64,000 nt of DNA, taken from the NCBI GenBank assembly GCA_902406105.1, contig CABPCP010000004.1, positions 9,843 to 73,842 of the forward strand, written 5' to 3'. The position numbers were made by a program, and so were the translations under genes. Below, piece after piece: positions 28,622-36,527 of this stretch; position 1 is the first letter of the stretch; each line of letters opens with the position of its first letter. Below the pieces are notes generated by a model that was not told the origin of the DNA, did no database searches, and saw only the letters and a program-made list of their open reading frames with translations. This DNA comes from an uncultured Mordavella sp. (GTDB taxonomy: Bacteria > Bacillota > Clostridia > Lachnospirales > Lachnospiraceae).

Positions 28622-28951
28622 TTATTGCTTTGTATGGACGCTTAACTGTTCTTCCATGTTGCGTCCGCTGTACATGACACGAAGAATTGTTACCACCTGT
28701 TCTTCCACATCTGGAAGATAAAACACGATATAGTTATCTACCGCAACAAAACGTAAACCTCGGCTATGCCACGGTTCTTTCCCATATCTCGGAAAGCGTT
28801 CCGGCATTTCATCTAAACTTAATATCTGTTTTTCCAAACGTTCCAGTTGCTTTCCTGCATTTTCTGGTGACAAAAGTTCAAAAGCGATATACTCAAATAT
28901 CCCTCGCAAATCTTCCTCAGCCTGTATTGATATGACTACGTTAAAAATCAT
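28622..28951 (-). CDS. RelE/ParE-family toxin
   Basis: A 109-residue protein of the RelE/ParE fold. N-terminal FNVVISIQAEEDLRGIFEYIA is the usual first strand and helix, then RFPRYGKEPWHSRGLRFVAVDNYIVFYLPDVEEQVVTILRVMYSGRN, where the basic and aromatic residues match the C-terminal toxin strands. ParE-type toxins poison gyrase, RelE-type toxins cleave mRNA on the ribosome; sequence alone does not decide. It overlaps the antitoxin gene by 4 bp. Confidence 0.85.
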   Translation of the reverse strand: MIFNVVISIQAEEDLRGIFEYIAFELLSPENAGKQLERLEKQILSLDEMPERFPRYGKEPWHSRGLRFVAVDNYIVFYLPDVEEQVVTILRVMYSGRNMEEQLSVHTKQ

Positions 28952-29253
28952 AAGCCATAATCTTTGCGAATATCAGCAAAAACCGTCTTTGCATCTTTGG
29001 TTCGACCTGCTTTCATATCCGCATATCCTTTCTCCAGCTCTGCGTGCAGTTCTTCTGTTCCCAGCGTACTTATATCTGTGGGCGTTCTGTCTGGGATTTT
29101 CACTTCAAAGGGAAGTCCTCGATGTAAGATAATCTGTTTATAAAACATATTGATAGCATTAGAAGCAGGAATACCCAGTGTGGAGAGGATTTTTTCAGCC
29201 TGCTCTTTGATTTCAGGCTCTATTCTCGCATATAAATTTGCTGACTTTGCCAT
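28948..29253 (-). CDS. RelB/DinJ-family antitoxin
   Basis: A 101-residue protein starting MAKSANLYARIEPEIKEQAEKILSTLGIPASNAINMFYKQI. This is the ribbon-helix-helix N-terminus of RelB/DinJ antitoxins; the C-terminal half (about residues 55-101) is charged and should wrap the toxin. It is first in the operon, as usual for type II modules, and is expected to repress its own promoter. Confidence 0.88.
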   Translation of the reverse strand: MAKSANLYARIEPEIKEQAEKILSTLGIPASNAINMFYKQIILHRGLPFEVKIPDRTPTDISTLGTEELHAELEKGYADMKAGRTKDAKTVFADIRKDYGL

Positions 29254-29291
29254 AATAACAACGCTCCTTTCTCGTGCATATCTTTTTCTTT

Positions 29292-29320
29292 ATTATACAC
29301 AAACGTGCGCACAATAGCAA
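29292..29320 (-). promoter_or_regulatory. Toxin-antitoxin promoter with small palindrome
   Basis: Minus strand TTGCTA (29315-29320), 17-bp spacer, TATAAT (29292-29297), ~40 bp before the antitoxin start, which has the ribosome site AAAGGAG. The spacer contains GTGCGCAC, an 8-bp palindrome that could be the RHH operator. Confidence 0.6.
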
Positions 29321-29437
29321 TACATTATTTCTTTTGCTCCAATGATACGGTTAAATAGCTCTAACGTTCTGTCCGAAATGGTCCGTTTCTCGCTTCTCTG
29401 GCTCTCCGTCCACAAAACGGATATAGTGATTGATGAT

Positions 29438-29464
29438 AAAAAAGCCGTCCATTTCTGAACGGCT
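29438..29464 (-). terminator. Rho-independent terminator
   Basis: Minus strand AGCCGT-TCAGAAATGG-ACGGCT followed by TTTTTTATC. It is canonical, but no intact gene ends just before it, so it probably belonged to a lost gene between here and copy B of the direct repeat. Confidence 0.65.
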
Positions 29465-29824
29465 GGAAATAGAAAAGGTATCTTTCTGCTGATTGACACC
29501 ATTTTTTTATAAAATGATGATTTCTGACGAGTTAAGATCAAATCATAAAATCCGAGAAACGTCCATAAATAGGCACTTACGACTCTCTATAAAGTTAGGC
29601 AAAGGCCGCACTGCGATAACAGGAGGTGAGTGCTAATTTTTTAAGATTTCTAGAAAGCCTGATTTTACGAGCTTTCTGAGCATTTACAACTTTTTAATTT
29701 GCTTCAAAAATGACTTACTACACCAAATTTATACCATTTCCACGAAAACTAAGAGACATGCAGGAACGAAATTGAGTTGATTTTCAGGAGCTTGCTCACG
29801 AAAAATCATGCTCAATTTGGGACC
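29465..29824. other. Gene-poor stretch inside island
   Basis: I see no intact gene. It includes direct repeat copy B, a stem at about 29649-29675 (AGAAAGC ... GCTTTCT) and an imperfect hairpin at about 29770-29816 whose core is GAGC-TT-GCTC flanked by complementary GATTTT/AAAATC and ATTGAG/CTCAAT segments. The core resembles the stems of the two 53-bp repeats to its right. Confidence 0.45.
29620..29637. repeat. 18-bp direct repeat, copy B (att-like)
   Basis: CAGGAGGTGAGTGCTAAT, one mismatch to copy A, same orientation, 1373 bp to its right. It divides the island into a toxin-antitoxin segment and a segment carrying the Xre gene and the large protein. Confidence 0.7.
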
Positions 29825-29877
29825 TATAAGGCAACAGCCGCGACTGAGCGAGCCTGCTCGCGAAGTGCATGGCGAGA
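29825..29877. repeat. 53-bp structured repeat, copy 1
   Basis: Starts TATAAGGCAACAGCCGCGAC, contains the stem GCGAGC-CT-GCTCGC and ends GTGCATGGCGAGA. Copy 2 begins 102 bp to the right with the same length. The flanks are conserved while the stem sequence differs but still pairs. Confidence 0.7.
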
Positions 29878-29926
29878 GTTTCCTTCTGGGAGTTTTCTCA
29901 CATAAGGGCAGACTTGAAATTGCACT

Positions 29927-29979
29927 TATAAGGCGACAACCGCGACCGAATGAACGTAGTTCATGAGGTGCATGGTGGA
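29927..29979. repeat. 53-bp structured repeat, copy 2
   Basis: Starts TATAAGGCGACAACCGCGAC, contains the stem ATGAAC-GTA-GTTCAT and ends GTGCATGGTGGA. Three stem positions differ from copy 1 and each is compensated on the other arm. The minus-strand open frame across both copies has no recognisable protein and is not taken as a gene. Confidence 0.7.
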
Positions 29980-29984
29980 CTGCA

Positions 29985-30065
29985 TTACATGACCTGAACT
30001 TCATCCAGTTTGGCAATCTCCCGGGCGATCCTTTCCTGATCCGTAACGTGATTGTAAATATCCAT
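29985..30065 (-). pseudogene. Tyrosine recombinase C-terminal remnant
   Basis: Minus frame gives MDIYNHVTDQERIAREIAKL then DEVQVM and a stop. The MDIYNHV segment with a following charged helix is typical of the extreme C-terminus of phage-type tyrosine integrases, where the catalytic Tyr lies in such a context. The rest of the gene is absent: the Xre stop codon is only 4 bp upstream. It is a truncated remnant and fits a past integration event. Confidence 0.6.
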
Positions 30066-30069
30066 ACTC

Positions 30070-30291
30070 CTACTCATTTTCATCCGTATCTATAACTTCC
30101 ATAATATCCGATATATCGCACTCAAGGGCATTACAAATTTTTAACAGAACCGCTGTTGTCAAATTTTCATTTTTCCCAAGCTTTGCAAGAGATGCCGTAC
30201 TAATTTTACTTTTATTTCGGAGTTCGGATCTATTCATATTTTTATCAATCAATAATTTCCAGAGTTTATTATAACTGATGATCTTTGCCAT
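30070..30291 (-). CDS. Xre/Cro-type HTH regulator
   Basis: A 73-residue protein that is almost entirely a Cro/CI helix-turn-helix domain: LWKLLIDKNMNRSELRNKSKISTASLAKLGKNENLTTAVLLKICNALECDISDIMEV. The ribosome site AGGAGTAAAAAG precedes the ATG. It is downstream of the large nuclease-like gene on the same strand, with a 180-bp gap, and may control it or be a left-over element regulator. Confidence 0.88.
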   Translation of the reverse strand: MAKIISYNKLWKLLIDKNMNRSELRNKSKISTASLAKLGKNENLTTAVLLKICNALECDISDIMEVIDTDENE

Positions 30292-30471
30292 CTTTTTACT
30301 CCTATCTATTGCAAACCATTCTACTCTATCGTTTTGAGTATAACATAGAGCAGATTAAGCATCAATAAAATATTTGCAGACGCAGATATTATATGTACCC
30401 TTCTTAAAACTTCAGTTTTTGATAAGACCAATCTAAAGTTTATCTCAAAATCAAAAACGGGGAAAGGTAGT

Positions 30472-33400
30472 CTATTCTCCCCTAGCACCAGAAATAATTT
30501 CTATCAATTCTGAATATGATACAATCGGAAACGCAATTTTTTTGTATCTCGACACCAGTACCTTATTCATGCACATATATGGAATTACTTTATATCCCAT
30601 GTATTCAGTGAATCCCAATTGCTGGATTACTTGATCTGCATTCTCCTGTAAATAATCAATTCTTCTCTGAAACTTTTCATCTTCCTTATGCTCATTAAAA
30701 AATCTATTCTGCTGACGATACATATCATAAAATGTAGCCACTTTTTCAATTACCTTACATTCCACAATCCATATAGCCTTATATTTTTTATCTATGGCAA
30801 ACACATCGTAATCTCCAAGCCACTGTGGATGAGATTTATCCAATTTCCTCAATTCAAAATTCATCTTTACAATATCAAATCTATTTTCCTCAAACGCTTT
30901 CGCCATGTCATAGACAATCTGCTTCTCATAAAAACTTTTCCACTCTACTAATAGCTGTTTTGTTCTATTCATGCCAACCTCGTGTGGTAAAATAAAATCC
31001 ATTATTCCATTAAGCCAATCTTTTTTCAAATGGTCCATAGTAATAGGTGAGAATATGATGTCTCCACCAATACTGACAAGAGGCATTAGTTCAAATCTTA
31101 CATTACGTGTTCTCCTTTTCCCAATCGGAAGATAAAAATCTGTTTTTCCTCCTACTGTCTTAAGATTTTGAGAAAAAATCACTAAATAATCAAAAAGATT
31201 TCTTGCATCTTCTTCTGTAATAGCACCGTTCATTTGTACTAGAAAATCGCTCAATAAATCTTTCATTGATGCTCTAAATACATTGCTTCCCTCGTTTTTA
31301 ACTATATCCTCAGAGAAAGAATAACTAAAATATGATAATGCATCCAAAAAATTTTGAAAATCAAATCCCGTATCTTCCTTAAATACTCCCTTCACTTTTT
31401 CAAGATAATTGATATCTGTTTTTTTGTCCCTTTTTAATCCATCTGAATACGAATATATCCTATGATGCAAATTATTTGATTCCTCATCATCTTGTTCATC
31501 TGGCAAAGTATCCACTACATACTCATCTGTTATTTCTATATAAGCTTCGTCATCCGCGAAATAGCACATATCTGCCACATCATTTAAAACAACCAGCCAA
31601 TTGGCATATGCTAATAAAAGATTTATATCATCTGTGGTTGCATGTATTTCTGATTTTGAATTTAAATATAAATTAGTTTCTATCAGATAGAGTACATTTC
31701 TATCATCATGCTTTGATTTTTCTCTTTGGTCTATAATCCGATCTCTGACTTCTTTGTCTTTCTCCTCATCTAAGCCGGAATACGCTCCATATCTTTTCCA
31801 GTTAATATTAATATCATGTAATAATGTTGAATGGTAATCCAATAACATATAATGTAACTCTTTCCACGAAAATTTTGAAACTTCTTTCTCAAAATCTTGA
31901 ATCAAAGCCTTTTGCATTGCTCGTATTATTTGATTAGCCTGTTTGCCATGATATGTTCCAGGCTTAATCATATTATCGTGGCAAATATTTGCGATTCGTT
32001 TTCTAACATTATGGTAATGATAATCCTTTGGAGAAAAATTCTGCACATTATTATCCCACCTATACTCTACGGATGTTGAAAATACTCCTATCTTCTTTTT
32101 ATCAAGAGAAATAACTTGTTTTCTTTTTTCAAACATTTCTTTTAATTCAGGGTTTCTAACTAACAATGGACAGAGAATTTCTTCTAATATATTAAATTCT
32201 ATACTTCTATCTTCTGATTTTTGGATATCCCAAAAGATTTGCTGCATATCTTTAACAACATATCTAATAATCCATTTACGATTTTGATACTGGGCGTCGC
32301 TATATAAATATGTTCGCTCTTCATGTAGAAATGATTCATGTCCCGCATGAATAGCATACTCAATTGGCATAAATGCCATTTGTATTCCAGTATTGCAAAT
32401 CGCTCTATCGTCTTCAAATATACATTTTATCGAAGCGAATCCCTCAATTATAATCTCCTCCAACAATTGTATCCATTGACGGTATTCTCCAAAATCTTCT
32501 ACATCTTTATAAAAATCCACATTATTTGTCAAAAAAACATAATTATTTCTTGGCAGCGTAAAATACACACCACCAAATCCTATTCCATGTTTAGCGGTAT
32601 ATTCGTACGTATCGATATATCTTCTTTCAATTTTCCATGAAAATGGTTCACGAAACAGATAATCATTAACGTGAAAAGGATAATCCATCAACTCTTCTCT
32701 AAAATAATCAACAACAGCTTCATTTTCTGTATCATATCCTATATCAATCATGTTATATATAATTGCGCCCTTAGCAATATATCGTCCTTGATTTTTCCAT
32801 GTAAAATAAAAAGCAGCATCGCTTCCAAAACCAAAAGATCTCTCGTAATCTCCCTCTTTTGAGTAAGAGAGATACTCAAACAATTCGTCTGTATCATCCA
32901 TAAAATTCAGATAATATATAACATCCAGTGCTGTACAGATTTTTCTTTTTCCCACCTCTCCCAGTGACATATGTGTCTGATTAGGATTCATAAAGCTATT
33001 ATAAATTAAATATTGAATCGGTATGTCAGAAGAAATGTAAAGCCCTCTTAATCCCTTATCATCAAATCGATTATATGTTTCAGCAATTTGAAGCGTACCA
33101 CTCTTATGATAGTCCTCTATATTTTCAATTTCTTTTTCTAACTCCCCTTCTTTATATTCATCTGCATTAATCGCAACAACTACACCACGAGAAGCTTTCG
33201 CTATAAAAGTATACGTCTTTTGATCTGGATCATATTTTTGGTCCGGAAACATCATAGCTGGTGCAAACATCAAACATTTATTTGATCGATCTGTTTCAAA
33301 CAAACTGTAAATCCTGTCTATTATTCCAACATTTGCCACTGAAATCTGCTGTTCAAATTCAATTTCGTTTTCCCATATATCATATAAATCAATTAACAAA

Positions 33401-34074
33401 GAAACATTATATAGCGGATAAACATTATCTTCTCTACATACAAAGTGCATTTTTTCAATTGCGGCTTCATCACTTTTTAATAGAGAATTGAGCTTAAGGA
33501 TATCGTACTTTTTACATTCTTCTCTAAAGAATTTCTGCACCTTATAAAACAATTCTTCTGACGGAAGAACAAATCTTTTTTTAACAATACCATCGTTCTT
33601 ATTTACTTCGAGGAAATAATTGATTACTCCGGATGTATACTCAAAAGCCAGTTTAAGTTCTTCTTCGTGTGAAGTCTCTTTTGCTAAAGCAGGCAAAAAA
33701 TTGAGGCAGGCAAACACATTATTATGTCCAGTTCCCACTATTACACGGTAAAATCTATCGTTATATCTAATTCTAACTTCTCCAAAATCTTCTACCGTAT
33801 AATCATCCGTCATTTCAGGTTTCATAAAATCATATATTTTATCAAAGAACTTCTTAAAATCATCAAACGTCTCGATTTTAATACTGCCCTTTTCTTCATA
33901 TTCAATCAAGCTGGCATTTAATGCTAAACAAGACTCCAAAACAGATCTATTATTAATACATAGATTAATACAATATACCGCTTTCACAAGATCATAAAAT
34001 CTATATTCGTTTGTTATTTTCAATAATTTGTCTATTTTTCTTCGTATATATGGGAATGTCTCCGTTTTTATCAT
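30472..34074 (-). CDS. Large protein with C-terminal PD-(D/E)XK-like motif
   Basis: About 1200 residues, no signal peptide and no transmembrane span. I recognise no family for the first ~1050 residues; they are rich in Asp, Glu, Lys, Tyr and Phe. Near the C-terminus GDYDVFAIDKKYKAIWIVECK has the spacing of a restriction-endonuclease-fold core: Asp1090, then Glu1105-Cys-Lys1107, followed by a long helix (ATFYDMYRQQNRFFNEHKEDEKF). That suggests a DNA- or RNA-cleaving domain. No ATPase or methylase motif was found. Start is uncertain: the ATG at 34074 has GGAGGT 10 bp upstream; ATG 34092 and TTG 34119 are in frame. The gene is much more AT-rich than its neighbours, lies in an island bounded by direct repeats, and may be a single-gene defence effector. 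Confidence 0.75.
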   Translation of the reverse strand: MIKTETFPYIRRKIDKLLKITNEYRFYDLVKAVYCINLCINNRSVLESCLALNASLIEYEEKGSIKIETFDDFKKFFDKIYDFMKPEMTDDYTVEDFGEVRIRYNDRFYRVIVGTGHNNVFACLNFLPALAKETSHEEELKLAFEYTSGVINYFLEVNKNDGIVKKRFVLPSEELFYKVQKFFREECKKYDILKLNSLLKSDEAAIEKMHFVCREDNVYPLYNVSLLIDLYDIWENEIEFEQQISVANVGIIDRIYSLFETDRSNKCLMFAPAMMFPDQKYDPDQKTYTFIAKASRGVVVAINADEYKEGELEKEIENIEDYHKSGTLQIAETYNRFDDKGLRGLYISSDIPIQYLIYNSFMNPNQTHMSLGEVGKRKICTALDVIYYLNFMDDTDELFEYLSYSKEGDYERSFGFGSDAAFYFTWKNQGRYIAKGAIIYNMIDIGYDTENEAVVDYFREELMDYPFHVNDYLFREPFSWKIERRYIDTYEYTAKHGIGFGGVYFTLPRNNYVFLTNNVDFYKDVEDFGEYRQWIQLLEEIIIEGFASIKCIFEDDRAICNTGIQMAFMPIEYAIHAGHESFLHEERTYLYSDAQYQNRKWIIRYVVKDMQQIFWDIQKSEDRSIEFNILEEILCPLLVRNPELKEMFEKRKQVISLDKKKIGVFSTSVEYRWDNNVQNFSPKDYHYHNVRKRIANICHDNMIKPGTYHGKQANQIIRAMQKALIQDFEKEVSKFSWKELHYMLLDYHSTLLHDININWKRYGAYSGLDEEKDKEVRDRIIDQREKSKHDDRNVLYLIETNLYLNSKSEIHATTDDINLLLAYANWLVVLNDVADMCYFADDEAYIEITDEYVVDTLPDEQDDEESNNLHHRIYSYSDGLKRDKKTDINYLEKVKGVFKEDTGFDFQNFLDALSYFSYSFSEDIVKNEGSNVFRASMKDLLSDFLVQMNGAITEEDARNLFDYLVIFSQNLKTVGGKTDFYLPIGKRRTRNVRFELMPLVSIGGDIIFSPITMDHLKKDWLNGIMDFILPHEVGMNRTKQLLVEWKSFYEKQIVYDMAKAFEENRFDIVKMNFELRKLDKSHPQWLGDYDVFAIDKKYKAIWIVECKVIEKVATFYDMYRQQNRFFNEHKEDEKFQRRIDYLQENADQVIQQLGFTEYMGYKVIPYMCMNKVLVSRYKKIAFPIVSYSELIEIISGARGE

Positions 34075-34119
34075 TTTGACCAATACCTCCATTATGATTT
34101 TATCCTCGATTACATCCAA

Positions 34120-34391
34120 CTTTTTATAGAAAAAAACTCTATAAATGCTTTTTCAACATTTAAGTAATATACTCACACTATTAAGTTTATCAAATCGCCA
34201 AGATTTCCGCATCTTTTATTTATATTTTTGCCATGCCCCTAAGCTCTTTCCACTACACCATTTCCGCAAAAAACTACACCATTTGACACTTCCAGGCAAA
34301 AAGTCAGAGCCCGTAAATCCTTGTAAAATAAGGCTTTACGGGCTCTGACGCCACAGGACAAAACAATCCGCCACACGGCAAGAGGCGAGTG
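34120..34391. other. Right edge of accessory island
   Basis: No gene seen. AT-rich upstream region of the large gene, then ACTACACCATTT-type motifs at about 34250-34290, a strong hairpin at 34303-34349 and direct repeat copy C. Confidence 0.5.
34303..34349. repeat. Strong 15-bp hairpin at island edge
   Basis: GTCAGAGCCCGTAAA and its exact complement flank an inner CCTT/AAGG pair and a GTAAAAT loop. There is no T-run after either arm, so it is not a plain terminator. It lies 30 bp from direct repeat copy C and may be an element end or recombination site. Confidence 0.6.
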
Positions 34392-34396
34392 CTAAT
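34379..34396. repeat. 18-bp direct repeat, copy C (att-like)
   Basis: CAAGAGGCGAGTGCTAAT, one mismatch to copy A, same orientation, 6132 bp to its right. It overlaps the TAG stop codon (34392-34394) of the membrane protein gene, so that gene's end would be restored on insertion, as in many integrase att sites. Confidence 0.7.
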
Positions 34397-35051
34397 TTAT
34401 TTTTTCTAAATTCCATTTTGACAGGATTTTCCCTATCTGTCTGGCGATCAGCCCGACCATGACGGCCGCGGCCACCGTTCCTTCCCGTACTCCTTGGATC
34501 TGACCGGTAAATACCATGGATAACACGCAGGCTGTGACCACCAATGTCACGTCAAATCCTACTTTCATGTAACCAAATTTTACAGGAAGGACTTGACAGA
34601 TAGCCAGAACTACACCTTCTCCCGCAAGTACTACCACACCGGCTTTCACTTCCAGACTGACTCCAACGGCTACCAAAAGAATCCCCGCAAGACAGAGGAG
34701 CCACTGCTGCCAGTAGCCGTGATAACCGATCCGCTGTACCGCCCACACCCCAAAGTCCGTCAAATATCCAAATAGGAAGGCAACTGGAAGCTGCATAAGC
34801 TGGATCAGATGATAATTTTTTCTCAAAATCAGGATCTGAAGCAGGATAAAGACACAATGCATCACGATGGTTGCTTTTCCTACGGTTAAAGGACTGAACA
34901 GACTGACTGTATATGGGACGCTTGAGATGGGAGAAGTGCCCAGATCTGCCTTAATCGAAAACGCCACGCCAAATGCCATGACAGAAAGCCCGGCCAGCAG
35001 AAGCAGATAGCGCTTTATAATATAACTCGTTTCTCGGCTCAAACCAATCAT
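34392..35051 (-). CDS. YczE/DUF6198-like membrane protein
   Basis: A 219-residue protein with about five hydrophobic spans and the family pattern LLAGLSVMAFGVAFSIKADLGTSPISSVPY near the N-terminus, then VKAGVVVLAGEGVVLAICQ. This resembles the YczE/YyaS/DUF6198 group, related to YitT. Its role is unknown. It is the first chromosomal gene right of the accessory island and its stop codon lies in the island's terminal repeat. Confidence 0.8.
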   Translation of the reverse strand: MIGLSRETSYIIKRYLLLLAGLSVMAFGVAFSIKADLGTSPISSVPYTVSLFSPLTVGKATIVMHCVFILLQILILRKNYHLIQLMQLPVAFLFGYLTDFGVWAVQRIGYHGYWQQWLLCLAGILLVAVGVSLEVKAGVVVLAGEGVVLAICQVLPVKFGYMKVGFDVTLVVTACVLSMVFTGQIQGVREGTVAAAVMVGLIARQIGKILSKWNLEKIN

Positions 35052-35129
35052 TCCTTCTTTCCTTCGTTCCCGGCGCGTCAGGCCGGTTTTCTAACTTTTC
35101 AAAATATCTCCCCTCGTTTCCTATCCCCC

Positions 35130-36416
35130 TTAAAACAGGATCTCGATCAGTGTTTTGGGCCGTCCCCCCGATGGTGTGATCTCCTTTGCGTAGACCTTCC
35201 CAAGCCCCGCATCCATGATCTTATTCATGATCCTTCTTGCGCTGCGAACCGTAACTTCCAGGCAGTCCGCAAGTTCATGGGCATCGAATACATAACTCTG
35301 CCTTGCGTCGGCGATGGCGATGATCTTTAACACAGACCTGGCGCTCAGTCCGGTCCTTGCCGCGATCTCCTGGATCTTGGGATCGGAGGAGATCAGCTCG
35401 TACTGCAGCTGCTGGTCCAGCCCAAAAGGCCCTTCGATCATATGCTCGTCATTGATGCAGTAGATCTCCTGACAGTTTCTCTTCAAAGAGTAGGCAAGGG
35501 CGTCGCGGGCGTTCATCTCAGCTCGGTACGCCGTGTTCCCCATCCCGATCCCGGCATTCATCTGGATGCCGTTCGCCTTCACATCCTGCTGCAGCTTAAG
35601 GAGCTTATTCTGATGCTTCTTTTCTCCTAAAAGTCCGGCGCTGGCGAAGATCACATACTCTTTTCTTCCAAACTCAAAAACAGCGCCCTGGACGGATTTC
35701 ACATACTGTATGATCTTCTTTTCCACTTCTGTTTTTTCCAGCATATTTCTGTAATAATTTTCTTCCTGCTGCTCCAGATTCGTAAGCTGCAGGATCGCTA
35801 CCGAGATCCGGGAATACTCCGCCCGGCTCAGAGCATATTCATTCTGCAGCTTCTCCAGAGCGTACCGGACCATCAGTCTGGTAGGGCCAAGATAGATCAC
35901 GTTGTATCCTTCTTCTTTGAGTTTGGAGTAAACCCAGGCAAACGCGGTGAGCGCCACATTCGTCCTTCCTTCATCCTGAAGATCCTTATGCCATTTGATA
36001 TATTCTTCTTCATCCACTCCCGGCTGGAAGGAACTGGAATAAATGTTTCTGGCAAGTATATGGAACGCATCCAGAAGATCTTCGATCATACGGTTTTCCA
36101 CCACATCGATGCTGAACGCATCTAACTCCATCCCTTTTTTCTGCATTTCCAGGAAAGCGCCGGCTACGCTGATGATTGATTTTTCCACGGAAGTGTACGG
36201 CTTTTTAATCTCTATTTCCTCTGTCACAAAGCTTTCCACCGCGCAGCCGGAGAACAAGATCGCATCGCACTCTTCCATACAAGTTTCCGTCACAGAAGCG
36301 CAGGCATTTACCTGCTCCTTGGGATAACACTTAACCTCTACCCCGGCATCCAGTTGTCTGATATATTTTTCGATGATCTGGCAGGAAGAATCCGGCCCAA
36401 TGATTCCAATTCTCAT
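35130..36416 (-). CDS. Putative transcriptional regulator with C-terminal wHTH
   Basis: About 428 residues. The N-terminal part (MRIGIIGPDSSCQIIEKYI) resembles a receiver or PrpR-like sensory fold, the middle (about 190-310) resembles a degenerate GGDEF/CdaR-like domain, and the C-terminus (IQEIAARTGLSARSVLKII, then ELADCLEVTVRSARRIMNKI) has two helix-turn-helix-like segments and ends SGGRPKTLIEILF. It starts at the ATG 36416 behind GGTGAG. It follows the M20 peptidase operon after a hairpin and is the natural candidate to bind the palindrome upstream of that operon. Family not recognised with certainty. Confidence 0.65.
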   Translation of the reverse strand: MRIGIIGPDSSCQIIEKYIRQLDAGVEVKCYPKEQVNACASVTETCMEECDAILFSGCAVESFVTEEIEIKKPYTSVEKSIISVAGAFLEMQKKGMELDAFSIDVVENRMIEDLLDAFHILARNIYSSSFQPGVDEEEYIKWHKDLQDEGRTNVALTAFAWVYSKLKEEGYNVIYLGPTRLMVRYALEKLQNEYALSRAEYSRISVAILQLTNLEQQEENYYRNMLEKTEVEKKIIQYVKSVQGAVFEFGRKEYVIFASAGLLGEKKHQNKLLKLQQDVKANGIQMNAGIGMGNTAYRAEMNARDALAYSLKRNCQEIYCINDEHMIEGPFGLDQQLQYELISSDPKIQEIAARTGLSARSVLKIIAIADARQSYVFDAHELADCLEVTVRSARRIMNKIMDAGLGKVYAKEITPSGGRPKTLIEILF

Positions 36417-36488
36417 GTTTCTCACCAACTATCCTTTTCATCCGCGAACGATCCAACGGAATCTTTCTCTATTATTATAGATAGAAAG

Positions 36489-36514
36489 AAACGGCGCGCT
36501 TTTTTGCGCGCCGC
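36489..36514 (-). terminator. GC-rich hairpin after peptidase operon
   Basis: Minus strand GCGGCGCGC-AAAAAA-GCGCGCCGT followed by TTCTTTCTATC. It is 15-40 bp after the M20 gene and should end the DUF5058/M20 transcript. The T-run is interrupted, so termination may be partial. Confidence 0.6.
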
Positions 36515-36527
36515 TGCTCTATAGATA

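Noticed and set aside
29293..29541. 82-codon minus-strand frame left of copy B
   Set aside because: It runs through the toxin-antitoxin promoter and a canonical terminator, has no ribosome site and no recognisable protein.
29729..30016. 95-codon minus-strand frame over the 53-bp repeats
   Set aside because: The sequence is explained by structured repeats, and residues (SRGCCL, GRGCRL) merely reflect them.
30472..34074. Large protein as type I restriction subunit HsdR
   Set aside because: No helicase motifs (Walker A or DEAD-type) and no neighbouring HsdM or HsdS, despite the PD-(D/E)XK-like core.
28265..34391. CRISPR array or Cas genes in the accessory island
   Set aside because: No regularly spaced repeats with unique spacers; only two 53-bp units and three distant 18-mers.
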